This document shows positions 9,245 to 19,377 of a stretch of DNA of 64,000 nucleotides, piece by piece. The stretch comes from Eutypella sp. D-1 (taxonomy: Eukaryota > Ascomycota > Sordariomycetes > Xylariales > Diatrypaceae): positions 310,001 to 374,000 of the forward strand of contig JAJTTP010000004.1 in the NCBI GenBank assembly GCA_023313575.1, read 5' to 3'. Numbering within the stretch: the stretch's first letter is position 1; the number at the start of each line of letters is the position of its first letter. The translations under genes were made by a program, and so were the position numbers. The notes under the pieces were generated by a model. The model was not told the DNA's origin. It did not search any database and saw nothing but the letters and a program-made list of their open reading frames with translations.

Positions 9245-10151
9245 TTATCCACTTAGGATATATCGGTACCTGGCTTTCCAAAAATCCTTCCGCGTCTTGT
9301 TGACTGGTGCCTTTTTGACTGGTTCCTTCTCGCCGCCTAGTGCTTTTGCGTATAGGGGGCCACAGTCGTAGAGCGTGGGAGATTCGGTCTCCTCATTGAC
9401 GGCAAGACAATTCATGAACTCGGGATCGGCCATACTTATTCTCAGCCACACCAGAAGTATCCCGTGTTTTGCGTACGCTTTCCTATCATGACGCTCGATA
9501 TCCTCCTTATCTTTCTCAGCGCGCTCATCCCAGTCCTTGACATCCGGGTCGAAATGGTCGAGTTTTTCCGGCTCGTATTCGAGGGCCCAGGATATTACGC
9601 GCACGAAGATATGGTCACATTTCAACCACCCAATGTTGAAAAGGTTGGGGATGACATCGAAGAAAGCAGCAAAAAGATCATTCCTGAAAACCCGCCGACC
9701 TGTACCTACCAGGTCGGGGTAAGCACAATGCCGTTCTTCGTTTATTCCCAAATGATGGCAAGCCTCTGCAAAACATCGTCAATGTTAGATGATGGACCCG
9801 GCGGGAGCTGGGAGGATACTTACCAAGAAATCCATCCAAGCTGAGATTAAGTAGTTCCTGGTGATAGTCGCTCGGAGGGGCGGTATTCTTGAACACACCT
9901 AACACGCGAAGGACTACGTCCGTTTTTCCTTGTTCCATCAAGGCTCGCAGATGTGTCATGAGAAAGAAGAAGAAGTCTATAAAGACCTTGGGAGTTTCAT
10001 CTCCGGCCTCATCAAGAACCTTCTTGATAGCTTTTGGCAAAGAGTGGTCATCTTTGTCATCTAAGGCGTTATCTAAGGTTTGCTCGAAAGAAACGAGGAG
10101 GAGCGTGTAATGATCGCCCTCCTGCTCTATGGCCACGGAAGGAGTAGACAT
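9245..10151 (-). CDS. Tandem family protein A, unknown function
   Basis: Two exons, 9824-10151 and 9245-9765, giving 282 residues. The intron is phase 1 and joins G|AG to make Glu at residue 110. I do not recognise a domain. The N-terminal half looks helical with a hydrophobic stretch (VFIDFFFFLMTHL). Residues after it (NTAPPSDYHQELLNLSL) match the pattern TPSDDEQVKLGL in protein B. Near the C-terminus, YDCGPLYAKALGGEKEP matches YPCGELYSEEHGGVKEA of B, so A and B are clear paralogues. There is no signal peptide and no membrane segment that I trust. It is the leftmost of four related genes on the same strand. Confidence 0.75.
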
Positions 10152-11450
10152 GACGATGTCTGTGAGAGGGTATAGTAGATTATATCAAGAGAGTCGGAGA
10201 AGAATAAGGTAGTGAAAGTAGGTAATGGTGCCTGGCTGTATGAAGAGGAAGAAGGAAGAATCCTCATCAGTTAAGACCTGTGTATAAATAACATTTATAG
10301 ACAGCTAGATGGGGCAGTTCTCTTACTCGAGCCCCTAAAGGTAATTCCAGGCTAAAGGTCCTCTAAAATGACGAACAGACCAGACGCAAGACGGCTTTTG
10401 CTTGCTAGCTGCGCCGTATCACACACTTGATGTCTCGGATAGGTAGAGACAACTACGTGATTCCTTCAAGCTCGGTAGGGGCGTCATATACATCAAACCT
10501 GTTGGATCATATCAAAAGCCAAGTATTACTGGTGATGGCTTCGATCGTGGCTTATCTACCCTGTTCAGAAAAATGCTGCGTTGTACACCGAGGTATACCA
10601 AGTAAGGACAATCCCGTCTGACATTTTATGACTCGAAGCACCCCAACGTATGCTTCAACCAGGGCACCTTGCAACTAATTCGGTCAAGGATCTCTGGGCC
10701 TTCGTCCCTTGTGTATCCAGGAGGGGGGACGGGGTTAATAACTCGGTATTGGACCTTTGCCTAGGTATACCATACAGCTACCTCACTGTGACCCACTAGC
10801 ATCTATCTCTCACTCTGTACCAAAACCCCTGATTGGTCATAGAAAGTATAGTGTGCTCTGGCCCGTAAATAGGGACGGGGTACCAGCTAGCATTCCTGAC
10901 CTACCTAGGTATTAACTATCCCATGGTACTTATGAATCCAAAACCAAGCATTCGGAGGTACTTATGGTTTTCAACTAAGCCTCTATGGGACCGCCCTTTT
11001 CTCTGGCCCTATATTCCCCGGAACATTGCGGCGCACTCAGTGTACCGCGAGCATGATCAAACGAGTGGATATTTTGCTCTCGCAAGAGGCCCAATAATGA
11101 GGAACTAAGACGAACTAACACCTTCCCTATACCCTAAGCCCGAGAGGATGAAATGCAAATAGAGAACAAGCAGTGAATCAGCGGTGGTATAGCGAAGAAG
11201 ATCAAATACCCGTCTAGTATTCCACCGGGTCAGGCGAAGCGCTGGGAGTAGATGCACAGTAACTAGTATCAATATGCCACGTAGGCACTAGACAGCTTCC
11301 AAATCAACGAGAATGCCGTACGGTTAGAGCCCGGCCCGCACCCGAGAAACCGAGTAGAAGGGGTGGGGCCATCGCCTCGAAACTCGAAAATAAGCAATAT
11401 GGCTCCTGTGATTGCTGCGTTACTCGAACCTCCCTGGATATGAGCCTTAT
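10152..11450. other. Intergenic region between family genes A and B
   Basis: About 1.3 kb without a supported gene. It contains the upstream region of gene A and, at about 11050-11075, one copy of the repeated 3' flank (GCATGATCAAACGAGTGG) seen beside the other family members. Confidence 0.5.
11050..11090. repeat. Repeated 3' flank of the tandem family, copy 1
   Basis: GCATGATCAAACGAGTGG, about 360 bases beyond the stop of gene B. Weaker than the other copies after the first 20 bases. Confidence 0.55.
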
Positions 11451-12254
11451 TCATTCTGATATAACCAAGTCATGGTGATCTCTCGCCTTTCTGATCCAAT
11501 ACAATACTCGCTCACTGGTGAGCTTCGCCTCCTTGACCCCACCGTGTTCCTCGCTGTACAGTTCGCCGCACGGGTATGAGGGGCCATCATATGACAGATC
11601 GGTGCTAAATGAGGTGAGCTCATACAGCGTATCCGGCGAGCTAAACCACCATTTGATGCACTTCACAAGCTGGCGCCGGTTCGTTTTCGCCTCACCGTCA
11701 CTCTTGGTCTCGAAGGCTTGCTTGATCGCATCCACGAAGATTTCTGGGTTTTCCAACCACCCGATCAATTTGAGTCTGCTGGTGAATTCCAAAGACCCAT
11801 GGTAGACTTGGTATTTGCGGGCTTCCTTGACAACACCTGTCACCTCGCTGTCGGATGGGTGAAGTTTGTCGTCGGCCATCTTCTTGATTTCCTCTGCCGG
11901 CACATAACTGCAATTAGTCGTATGCAAGATAGAGGTTAAAAAAAGGAATGGCTCACCAGAACACTTCTCCGCGGCGAGGCCTAGTTTGACTTGTTCATCA
12001 TCGGAAGGCGTTCCCTGTGCCTTGAACGCGTCCATTACATTATGACACTTCCCGTTACGAATCAAGTATGAGAACTGTGTCGAACCGTAGAAGATGAAAT
12101 CTTTCAGAACTTCTTCTTCTTTTATCCCCTCGCCGAGAACGCTTAGGACAGTTGTAGCTAAGGTGTTAACTTCGTTTTTCACCGCTAGCCTGAATTCCTC
12201 ACGAAGGCGTGAAGGAAAATCCTCCGGTTTGCTGGCTACAGGAGGACCAGACAT
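11451..12254 (-). CDS. Tandem family protein B, unknown function
   Basis: Best model: exons 11957-12254 and 11451-11893, 246 residues. The 63-base intron (GTGAGC...GCCGGCAG) has no stop and is a multiple of three, so the unspliced reading also stays open (267 residues). Splicing restores the same phase-1 G|AG junction as in genes A and C, which is why I prefer it. The protein starts MSGPPVASKPEDFP. The FIFYGSTQFSYLIRNGK stretch corresponds to the FFFFLMTHLRALMEQGK region of A. The C-terminal YPCGELYSEEHGG block and the Trp-Ile-Arg-Lys end (VLYWIRKARDHHD) are shared with A. No known domain was recognised. Confidence 0.78.
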   Translation of the reverse strand: MSGPPVASKPEDFPSRLREEFRLAVKNEVNTLATTVLSVLGEGIKEEEVLKDFIFYGSTQFSYLIRNGKCHNVMDAFKAQGTPSDDEQVKLGLAAEKCSGEPFLFLTSILHTTNCSYVPAEEIKKMADDKLHPSDSEVTGVVKEARKYQVYHGSLEFTSRLKLIGWLENPEIFVDAIKQAFETKSDGEAKTNRRQLVKCIKWWFSSPDTLYELTSFSTDLSYDGPSYPCGELYSEEHGGVKEAKLTSERVLYWIRKARDHHDLVISE

Positions 12255-13311
12255 GCCGATGTGTGTAGAACCAAGAAGACTAGAGCTAGGGAAGAAGAGA
12301 AGTGATGTAGCTGAATGATCGTATTTGTTTGTCTGAAGTGGAAGAAATTCTGATCATCAGTCAAAGCCTGGGCTCGAGGCTTATAGAAACAGCCGCCCCC
12401 CCCTCCCCCCCCAGCTGACGTACTCATCGTCTTTGGTGACGTCAACCAGCCCATGAGTAACACGGATTTCTCATGTTGCCAGTGTATTACACGTTTGCTC
12501 CTTCGGATAATGCGCGCCCGGTGAAACAGAGGCGCTGAGGATTTGACTTTCGCTCGATAAGCGAGGATCAGACGATGCTGTTGGTTGTTCTGCCTTGTCT
12601 TTGTTCGACTGGTGGTGTAGCGCATGAGTTATCGATGAACCTTCGCATCAAGGTAACCAAGCGCGCGGTCCAACTCTTGCTATCTGTGATAACTAAGAAA
12701 GCTGTTAATACATATAGTATACGAGGCGCGGCAAACTGGGTGTCTTTGTGCCTCTACCGGATTACCACGTTACACTTGCACAACCCAAACATTTACTGGC
12801 AGGTGGTTTCACGGACTTAACGGTTAGCATCGAAAAAGGATCCACAGTTCAGGGGTTGCGCCAAGCGCACACAGCTCTGATTATGGTTTCTATGTAAACC
12901 CCCCCTTTTTTTCTGAATAATGACCCTCCAACTTCTAACATAGCACAACGCAATCAATGCGCTCGTAATATAATCAAACGAGCGGCGTGTCTCTGTCCTA
13001 AGCGAACCCGAGATTGAGAAACTAACAAAAACGCCTCCCCAGCCCGCCAACATAGTCAAATGAGTGGAAGTGTCTTGGCCCCAAGGGAACAAAAGACAAA
13101 GAAAGCAAAAAAGCAGACTACCAACCACTCTCATAAGATTAACCGGAAAAGGTGCAAAGCAAGAGTGAGTGGTGGATCGGCGCGGGTAGATCGGGAAGAG
13201 GGTTTCCTCTCTGGTACTCTACCAGATCTAGATTCCGAGTCCTAGTAAGCCCGAAGTGGGAAAGAAAAAAGTCGAGAGACCGCACCGGCAAGTTACCGAG
13301 CCAGGTCTTGG
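12255..13311. other. Intergenic region between family genes B and C
   Basis: No supported gene. It holds the upstream region of B, a C-rich stretch at about 12393-12413, and two adjacent copies of the repeated 3' flank at about 12966-13020 and 13051-13090. Confidence 0.5.
12966..13090. repeat. Repeated 3' flank of the tandem family, copies 2 and 3
   Basis: Two adjacent copies: TAATCAAACGAGCGG...GTCTCTGTCCTAAG (12970-13003) and CATAGTCAAATGAGTGG...GTCTTGGCCCCAAGGGAAC (13051-13090). They lie beyond the stop of gene C. Confidence 0.65.
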
Positions 13312-14027
13312 TTACTTCGAACTGCTACCTCCGCCTCTGGATGACTTATGGTGCTTCTGAGAGTGAGAATTCTTGGACTTCTTGGGCTTGTGCTCCTGAG
13401 TCGACTGGTACCCCTGAGGCGCCTGTTGTTGCTGGGCCGGCTGGTACTGCTGGCCCGTCTGGTACCCCTGGTACCCCTGGGACGCCTGGGACGCCTGGGA
13501 CGTAGAGGGCGCATTAGTCGTCTCATGCTCAGTAGCACGCTTGAGTACATCAATGAAGCTTTTGCAGCTCTTCTTGACGTCCTCTCGGCTCTGTACCATC
13601 ATAGCTTGAGAAAAGAATTCAGGGTCGGGAATGGCGGTGGTGTCCCTTGACCAACTCCGGATGTCCTCTATCAGAGAATGGATGAATCAGTGTTGACAGT
13701 CGACAGACCAGAGCAGGATCGAGGGAGAAGGGGTGACTTACGAAGAGCCTTATTTCCGGCATCCAGCAGAATCTCACGCACTCCCAGCTTGTTTGCGAAC
13801 TCCGCTGTATAGGCGTCTTCTATGTCGGACTGCTTGTGTTCACCGAGTGCGCTCCAGATTTTCGCAACCCACACGATAAACCATTTTAGAGAATCGTGGG
13901 GCAGAGAGGAAGAGTTCTCAGCCACCCAACTTAAGTAAATTGTTCCTTCTTCTTGCATTCCACCTTCCGAGGCCTTCCTGAACTCATCTTTGAGAAGCTT
14001 TAAGGTATCAGCCAAAGACATCGACAT
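13312..14027 (-). CDS. Tandem family protein C with Gln/Tyr/Gly-rich tail
   Basis: Two exons, 13742-14027 and 13312-13667, 213 residues. The intron is phase 1 (C|AG, Gln at residue 96), at the position equivalent to genes A and B. The N-terminal half is helical and acidic (TLKLLKDEFRKASEGG..., SLKWFIVWVAKIWSALGEHK). The C-terminal part is low complexity: Ser-Gln-Ala and Gln-Gly-Tyr repeats, then a Lys/His/Ser-rich end (KPKKSKNSHSQKHHK). Such a tail is typical of disordered, possibly self-associating proteins. I chose the Met at 14027 because upstream in-frame sequence is CTGT repeat DNA. Function unknown. Confidence 0.72.
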
Positions 14028-14116
14028 GTTGCCTAGAGTGTAAGAGAAAATACTAGTGAGAGATAGAGGTGAGAGATACAGTTGAGTGATAGAACTATCT
14101 GATCGATCGTGCTTGT

Positions 14117-14117
14117 C

Positions 14118-14151
<34 letters not shown>

Positions 14152-14255
14152 GAGCGAAAGAAAAAAATTCCAATCCTGAATCGAAGACCAAGACCCGATA
14201 TTTGATATTTATAATCATCCAGCCAGCCAGCCAGCCAGCCTCGACTCGACTCGAC
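14117..14255. repeat. Compound microsatellite (CTGT)n, (AGCC)n, (TCGAC)3
   Basis: (CTGT)n covers about 14117-14151. After 66 bases of unique DNA comes AGCC x5-6 at 14218-14240, then TCGAC x3. It lies just upstream of family gene C, in its promoter or leader. Confidence 0.85.
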
Positions 14256-14970
14256 GCCCGTACGCACGGCTGCCATCCTCGAGGCGGATCCCTCAATGCC
14301 GCGAGTCTGCGACCAAGTCGTGAGCAAGAGCACACACGAGAGTTTGCGTTAAGATGATGATGAGGACGATGGTACGGAATCAGATCCGCAATGTTTGATA
14401 GCTCCAAAGACTCGTCCCGTGGGGGGTGGAGTCGTCTTCGTACTCCCTGTATAAGCGAGGGGGATGTGACGATGCGATGCCTACTCGTGTTATTGTTAGT
14501 TGTGTTGTTTGCCGTATCTCCAACCCTCGCTTAGGTCTCCCTAGTCGTGTAGCGCAGGAGTGATCGATGGTTAGTTGGTTGGTTGGTTTGTTGGTAAGTA
14601 ACTAAGTTTTTCTTTCTGGTTTCCGCCACGCCACATGTAGCAGTAATAGCAATAGAAGAAACCTCACACAAGGGCAGCTAAGCGAGCAAGTCTAAACTTT
14701 ACGTTGCTGTTATCTATCTATAGCAACTATGAAGGGAGAGAAGGAAGGTTGTTGCATAGTTTACTTGTATATAGGGTTCTAGAAAGAAGTTTGTATCTTG
14801 GGGTAGGTATGCAATTTTCGATCTACCATATCAAGCCTACGCGGCTTGGACAACTATCGGGAGGTAGTTGTACGGGCCTATACCCCTTTTTCTCTCCACG
14901 AATCCCCCGTGCCCAAACACACACACTCACACGCCCCACTCATCATAGTATGACACACTCGACGGGTCCG

Positions 14971-15030
14971 CAGCATGATCAAACGAGCGGAAGCGTCTCC
15001 GTCCCAAGGGATCAGGGAACTCGAGAAAGG
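14971..15030. repeat. Repeated 3' flank of the tandem family, copy 4
   Basis: GCATGATCAAACGAGCGGAA, then GCGTCTCCGTCCCAAGGG and GGAACTCGAGAAAGG, beyond the stop of gene D. Closest to copy 3. Confidence 0.65.
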
Positions 15031-15197
15031 AAACAGAGCCAGGACCCGACCAATGCTTCCCCAACCCCCATGAATCGACATCGACCAGGCAAGTTGCAAA
15101 AGCAACGATGGGAGGTGGTCGTGGTGGCTGTAGACCAGCACGCGTAGCTAGGGAGAGCTAGAGATGGAGCTTTCATCCTAGCCAGCGCTTTGCCATG

Positions 15198-15915
15198 TTA
15201 GGTCTGAATCCAACCTGTCCTGTATACTACAAGAGCGTCTAGCGGGAGGAGCTTGACTTTCACGAACATGTGCATGAAGTCGGGCCAGCCACCCCAGAAG
15301 TGATGGGGGTATATTAGCTCGGGCTTATCACTACCACGCTCCGTCAGGGCCGGGTCGGGACAAGTGATAAAGTCCGCGTGTGGCCAGCGCGCGATTTTGC
15401 CTGTCGGAAGTGTTAGTGTTGTGTGCAACGGGTTAATAGTGGAAATTTTAACGGGGGGCCGGCAGCAGAAAAACCGAAGACAAAAGAAAAAGGGCGAACC
15501 TACTATAGCAAATTTGCCGGATAATATCTAGACGTTGCCGCTTTAGCACATGGCCATCGAACACGGACTTATAGTACTCCTCCACATTTTTCCGCTGCCG
15601 TTCACTCATGTACTTCCAGTTCGATGCGCCGTACACCAAGAGATCTTCGAGAGCGCTGTTGCCGTGGACCGGAAAATAGTGCAGCACGAACATGAGTACT
15701 GACGATGTTATGGTGCCGTCCTCGACGTATTGGCACAGCACGAACATGAGTACTGATAATTCCATGGTGCCGTTCGTGACGTAATGGCACAGCACGAACT
15801 TGAATTGTCCTGATTCTATGATGCCGTTCGCGGCGTTGCGAAATTCCATCTTCAGATGGACTTTCACCACTTCGGGTAAAGGGTGGTCGTCTCTAAACAC
15901 GACTTCGGACATCAT
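15198..15915 (-). CDS. Tandem family protein D with internal 18-residue repeat
   Basis: Two exons, 15504-15915 and 15198-15400, 204 residues. The intron is phase 1 (A|GC), as in A-C. Residues 40-57 and 58-75 are two copies of an 18-residue unit (FVLCxYVxxGTxxxSVLM), followed by a partial third from residue 76 (FVLHYFPVHG). The 54-base DNA repeat is visible at 15691-15798. After the repeats a helical stretch (KYMSERQRKNVEEYYKSVF) resembles the region before the intron in C. The C-terminus is rich in aromatic residues (HHFWGGWPDF). Two Met codons stand at the start, and either could be used. Membership of the family rests on strand, spacing, intron position and weak similarity. Function unknown. 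Confidence 0.65.
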
Positions 15916-16321
15916 GTCTGTGGAGGGGCGATGAAACTTATGGAGTACAAGGAGAGCTGAGTTGATAGAACCGAGGCATGGAACTTGGGGGCCGTGTCTC
16001 TAAATTGTCTGAGGGGGGGGATAGGGGGGAGAAAGAGTTTCGGGTTCTCGGTCCAGGGTTGGACTCGATATTTACAAATAAATGGGAGACACGACTGACA
16101 TACTTTACGTTCTTATAAATAGCAGCCAGAAACACGAATAATACAGTGTTTGCATGTTGGTGGCGGCGTGCATCAAAATGTGCCTTGGAAAAAGCACGTC
16201 CGGTGAGACAAAAGCGTTGGTCGATCTGACCTTTGCCCGACAATGGAGGATGGGATATCGCTGTTGGGTCGTAGGAGTTATATCAGGGAACCTCGCACAA
16301 AGGTAGCCAGGTGAGTTAACC
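15916..16321. other. Intergenic region between family gene D and MLH3
   Basis: 406 bases with the upstream region of gene D and the 3' end of MLH3. I see no gene; the minus-strand frame at 15938-16243 has no recognisable domain. Confidence 0.5.
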
Positions 16322-19300
16322 CTAACCTCCGGGAAACTGTTTGTTTTCTACCCCGGTCAATAGCCCTGCCTTCCACCTCTTGAAATCCCTGCCAAAGGAC
16401 AATCCATGCGCGGTGGTGGCGTCGCTCTTCCCTGCTGTGCCTTCGAGATGGCCTACAGCGGCGCGACCCAGATCGAGCAACGGCACCATGGACGGGCGGC
16501 CGTGGGCGCACTGGAAGGGGAATGCGCAGTCCGCGAGTCGGGCGAGGAGGCTGACGCATTCCGTGCGCAACAGTTCGTCGTTGAACATGACAGCGCTGCG
16601 GCAAGCGCGGGAGTTGATCATGTCGAGGATGCCCCGCGGACACCCGTGTAGCCGGGACAGCCAGCGGGACTCGGTCTCGACCACGCCTATAGTGGAATCC
16701 AGGGGCCCTGTGTCGGAGCCGGGCACGCTGTGGTCTTGCTCGTCGACTTTCCAGGCTTCCTTCCTTAACAAGTCGATGAGTATCCGGGGCTCCGTCCTAC
16801 ACCGTTCCGCAATGCTTGGCGGGAGCTTCTGCACTTTAAGCTGCGAGGGCGGTTTGCCACCCCGTTTCTTTGTAGTAGTAGCTTGTGGAGTGCTGATTTC
16901 GTACCATATTCCCCATTTCCTGAAGTAGTTGGCCGACCGTACGAGCTGGAGCGCGTCCGTGGTCGAAACTTCGAACTTCAGTGGCTTCTCTAGGACTTCC
17001 GTACAGGCCCGCACGGTCGTTCCGAGCTGCGTCAACACAGGATTCCCAGCACCGGCGAGACCAGAGGGCTCTACCACTTCGAAGTATTCCTTGAGAAGGG
17101 TTTCGACTCGACAGCGCTCATCTGCGGCGTGCTGGTCGACAATGATCAGAGACGTGTTAAGCCCCTCGATCGTCGCCTCCCCATTTCTAGGCCTGGCCAT
17201 CGAAACCTTGACCAGAATGAACTTCCGATCAACCTGCGCGATAAACTCCGCTTGACGAAGCGCCTCCTTGGATATTTTTCCTTGCATACTGTCAGAAGGC
17301 TCTGTGGTGATGAGTCTAGAATTGCAGTTCTCGTGGCAGCTGGCAGAGCCAAATGCCTTCGACTCGTCAAAGGCTATCGGGATAGGTGGTTCAGTATGCT
17401 GGAACACGGGATTTTCCCACGAGGCTAGGACCTCATTCAACCAAGGACTCCTTTCTCCTGTAGCCGTAGGCCCTGGTTGCAAACGCAACTTCTTGGTTGA
17501 CCGTCCCTCGTCTTCTTTCCCAGGATGCTTGTTCTTTTTGTGCGATGGTTGAATGATGAATCCGGTCCGGCTGTCAATAACACTACGCTCTTTCGTGACG
17601 GGGTTTGTCCAGACAATTCCCTCATCCATAGAATCCTTAACCTCAGGGGTTGTATGTGTTTCACCCTCGGCTTCTTGGATACCCTGGGAAGTGTTTGCAT
17701 CTAAAATTGGGGTGCTGGGCGAAGAATCCTGGTCTTCATTGTTTAAGGTCACAAACGAGTGATCAGGGGGGCTTTCTTGGGGTGGCTCGTTGTCAGGCAG
17801 ATCTGATATAGAGTTGCCGTCTCCAGACATAGCCGGGGCCTTACGGCGAAGGGACAAGCTATGAGGCCGCCCAGACTTTACCCGTGTCCACGAATCAAAT
17901 GGGGAATCAGGACGAGATCGAGAGCTACTGGTTTGGGCAAGATGTCTGAGATTCAGACGTGTAGTCGCTAGCTCACCTGGCGGCGTCTTACTATGCGGCG
18001 GCAACGATGGGCTATTCCTTGAATCGCTCCCTGGGGTCGAGGTCCTGGATACCGACCTTTTACTCACATCCTGGTTAAGCGTGAGGCTTTTGCTAGGCTT
18101 GAAATGACGAGGTCGAAAATGGTACCTCTTGAGGAATTCGTAAAAGACCGCCTTGAGTAGCTCGATGATAGCCTTCAAGTTCCCATGGCGCTCATCGAGG
18201 ACCTCGTCTACGTCCGGATCAGCGGAAGGGGCATCCTTGCCTTCGAGATCGAGCTTTATGTAGAACATCGGCCATCGATCGATGCCCTTTCTTGCCTTTA
18301 GTTCTCGGCCGGTGTAGCCATCCGTCTTGTACCGGCGGTCAGCGGCACGCCGCTTCTGCTCTTCTTCGTCGATATCGCTGCCGTCCTCCTCTATGCCGAA
18401 GCTCGAGTTTGTGAACATCTTGTTTATCCCTTCAAATAGGATATTCGAGCCGTGCTCGTTAGACAGTGGCCGGATACCTATGCTTATGAACTGCACACGC
18501 CTCGTCGCGACGGGAACTAGTGACGTGGCACCAATGACTGACATGCTACCGACGGATGCCCGAAGAGGCACCCAGGACTCCGAAGCGGCGTCATTCGACA
18601 GCTGAGCTTGCTGGAGTATGCTTGACACACGACACACTGCGGCGTTGACTTCACCCTTGGCATGACGATTCGCCACAGGCTCTACGCAACGTATTGAGAT
18701 ACTCTGCTGACTTCTAGAGTCCCGTAGGTGGATGGAAACCTGATGGGGCCAGGAAAGCAACAAGGAGACGAGTGCCCGCTTGAGATTCTCCCAATCCTTG
18801 GAATGTACGCCCCTCTCAGCATCGACAGCTCTCTGTTTGACCCTCACGGGCATGCTACCAAAAAGATCACGGACGGTGACACGGGTGCCATGGGTGAACG
18901 CAAGTAGCCTATGCTCCGGTGGCGAGGGCACGTGACGCGCGAGCACAGAGGAATTATGAATTATTAAAGAGTTATGCGAGTGGTAGCCATGGTGATGGGA
19001 AGTGATAGATACAAGCGAAAGAGCTGCTACGGCGGCAAGAAATATGCCATGTCGGCCATGTGCGTCGGGGCGCAAGGGGAATTTAGATGTGCCTACAACT
19101 TGGTCAACCATGAGAACATGCAGCTTGGCAGCAACGCAGACGTACAATGGAGCTTGCCCAGCCCTCCATCTGATCTGAATTCAGAGGGGGGAATGCCCTG
19201 GCCATTGTCCTCGACGGAACAATTTCCACGGATGTAGTCAACAGACACATTAATCTTCGTAGCACTAGAATCAAGCGAATTCTTGAGCAATCCGCAGATG

Positions 19301-19377
19301 ACAGCATTGAGGGAGGTTATAGTAATGGAGGATTTGATCTGGCCAATCACGTCCTCCGGCAGGCGCTGGATGGACAT
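16322..19377 (-). CDS. MLH3: DNA mismatch repair protein MLH3
   Basis: Two exons, 19146-19377 and 16322-19092, 1000 residues, joined in TGC within LHCTS. The N-terminus is a GHKL ATPase of the MutL family: NSLDSSATKI (33-42), DNGQGI (57-62) and GLGKLHCTS (72-80), then FSHGTRV-like FTHGTRVTVRDLFGSMPVR. A long variable linker is rich in Ser/Pro. The C-terminal endonuclease part has DQHAADERCRVE at about 730-741, the metal-binding DQHA(x)2E(x)4E motif, and FQCAHGRPSMVPL near 935. MLH3 pairs with MLH1, acts in mismatch repair and makes meiotic crossovers. The MutL general-base Glu in the KELxxNSLDA element appears as Gly here (ICGLLKNSLD). The gene is divergent to the gene starting at 20564. Confidence 0.95.

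Larger units (their letters stand above)
14028..15197. other. Intergenic region with microsatellites between family genes C and D
   Basis: Upstream of gene C are a (CTGT)n run at about 14117-14151, an (AGCC)n run at 14218-14240 and TCGAC x3 at 14241-14255. At about 14971-15030 lies a copy of the repeated 3' flank (GCATGATCAAACGAGCGGAA). No supported gene; the plus-strand open frame at 14704-15147 has no domain. Confidence 0.55.
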
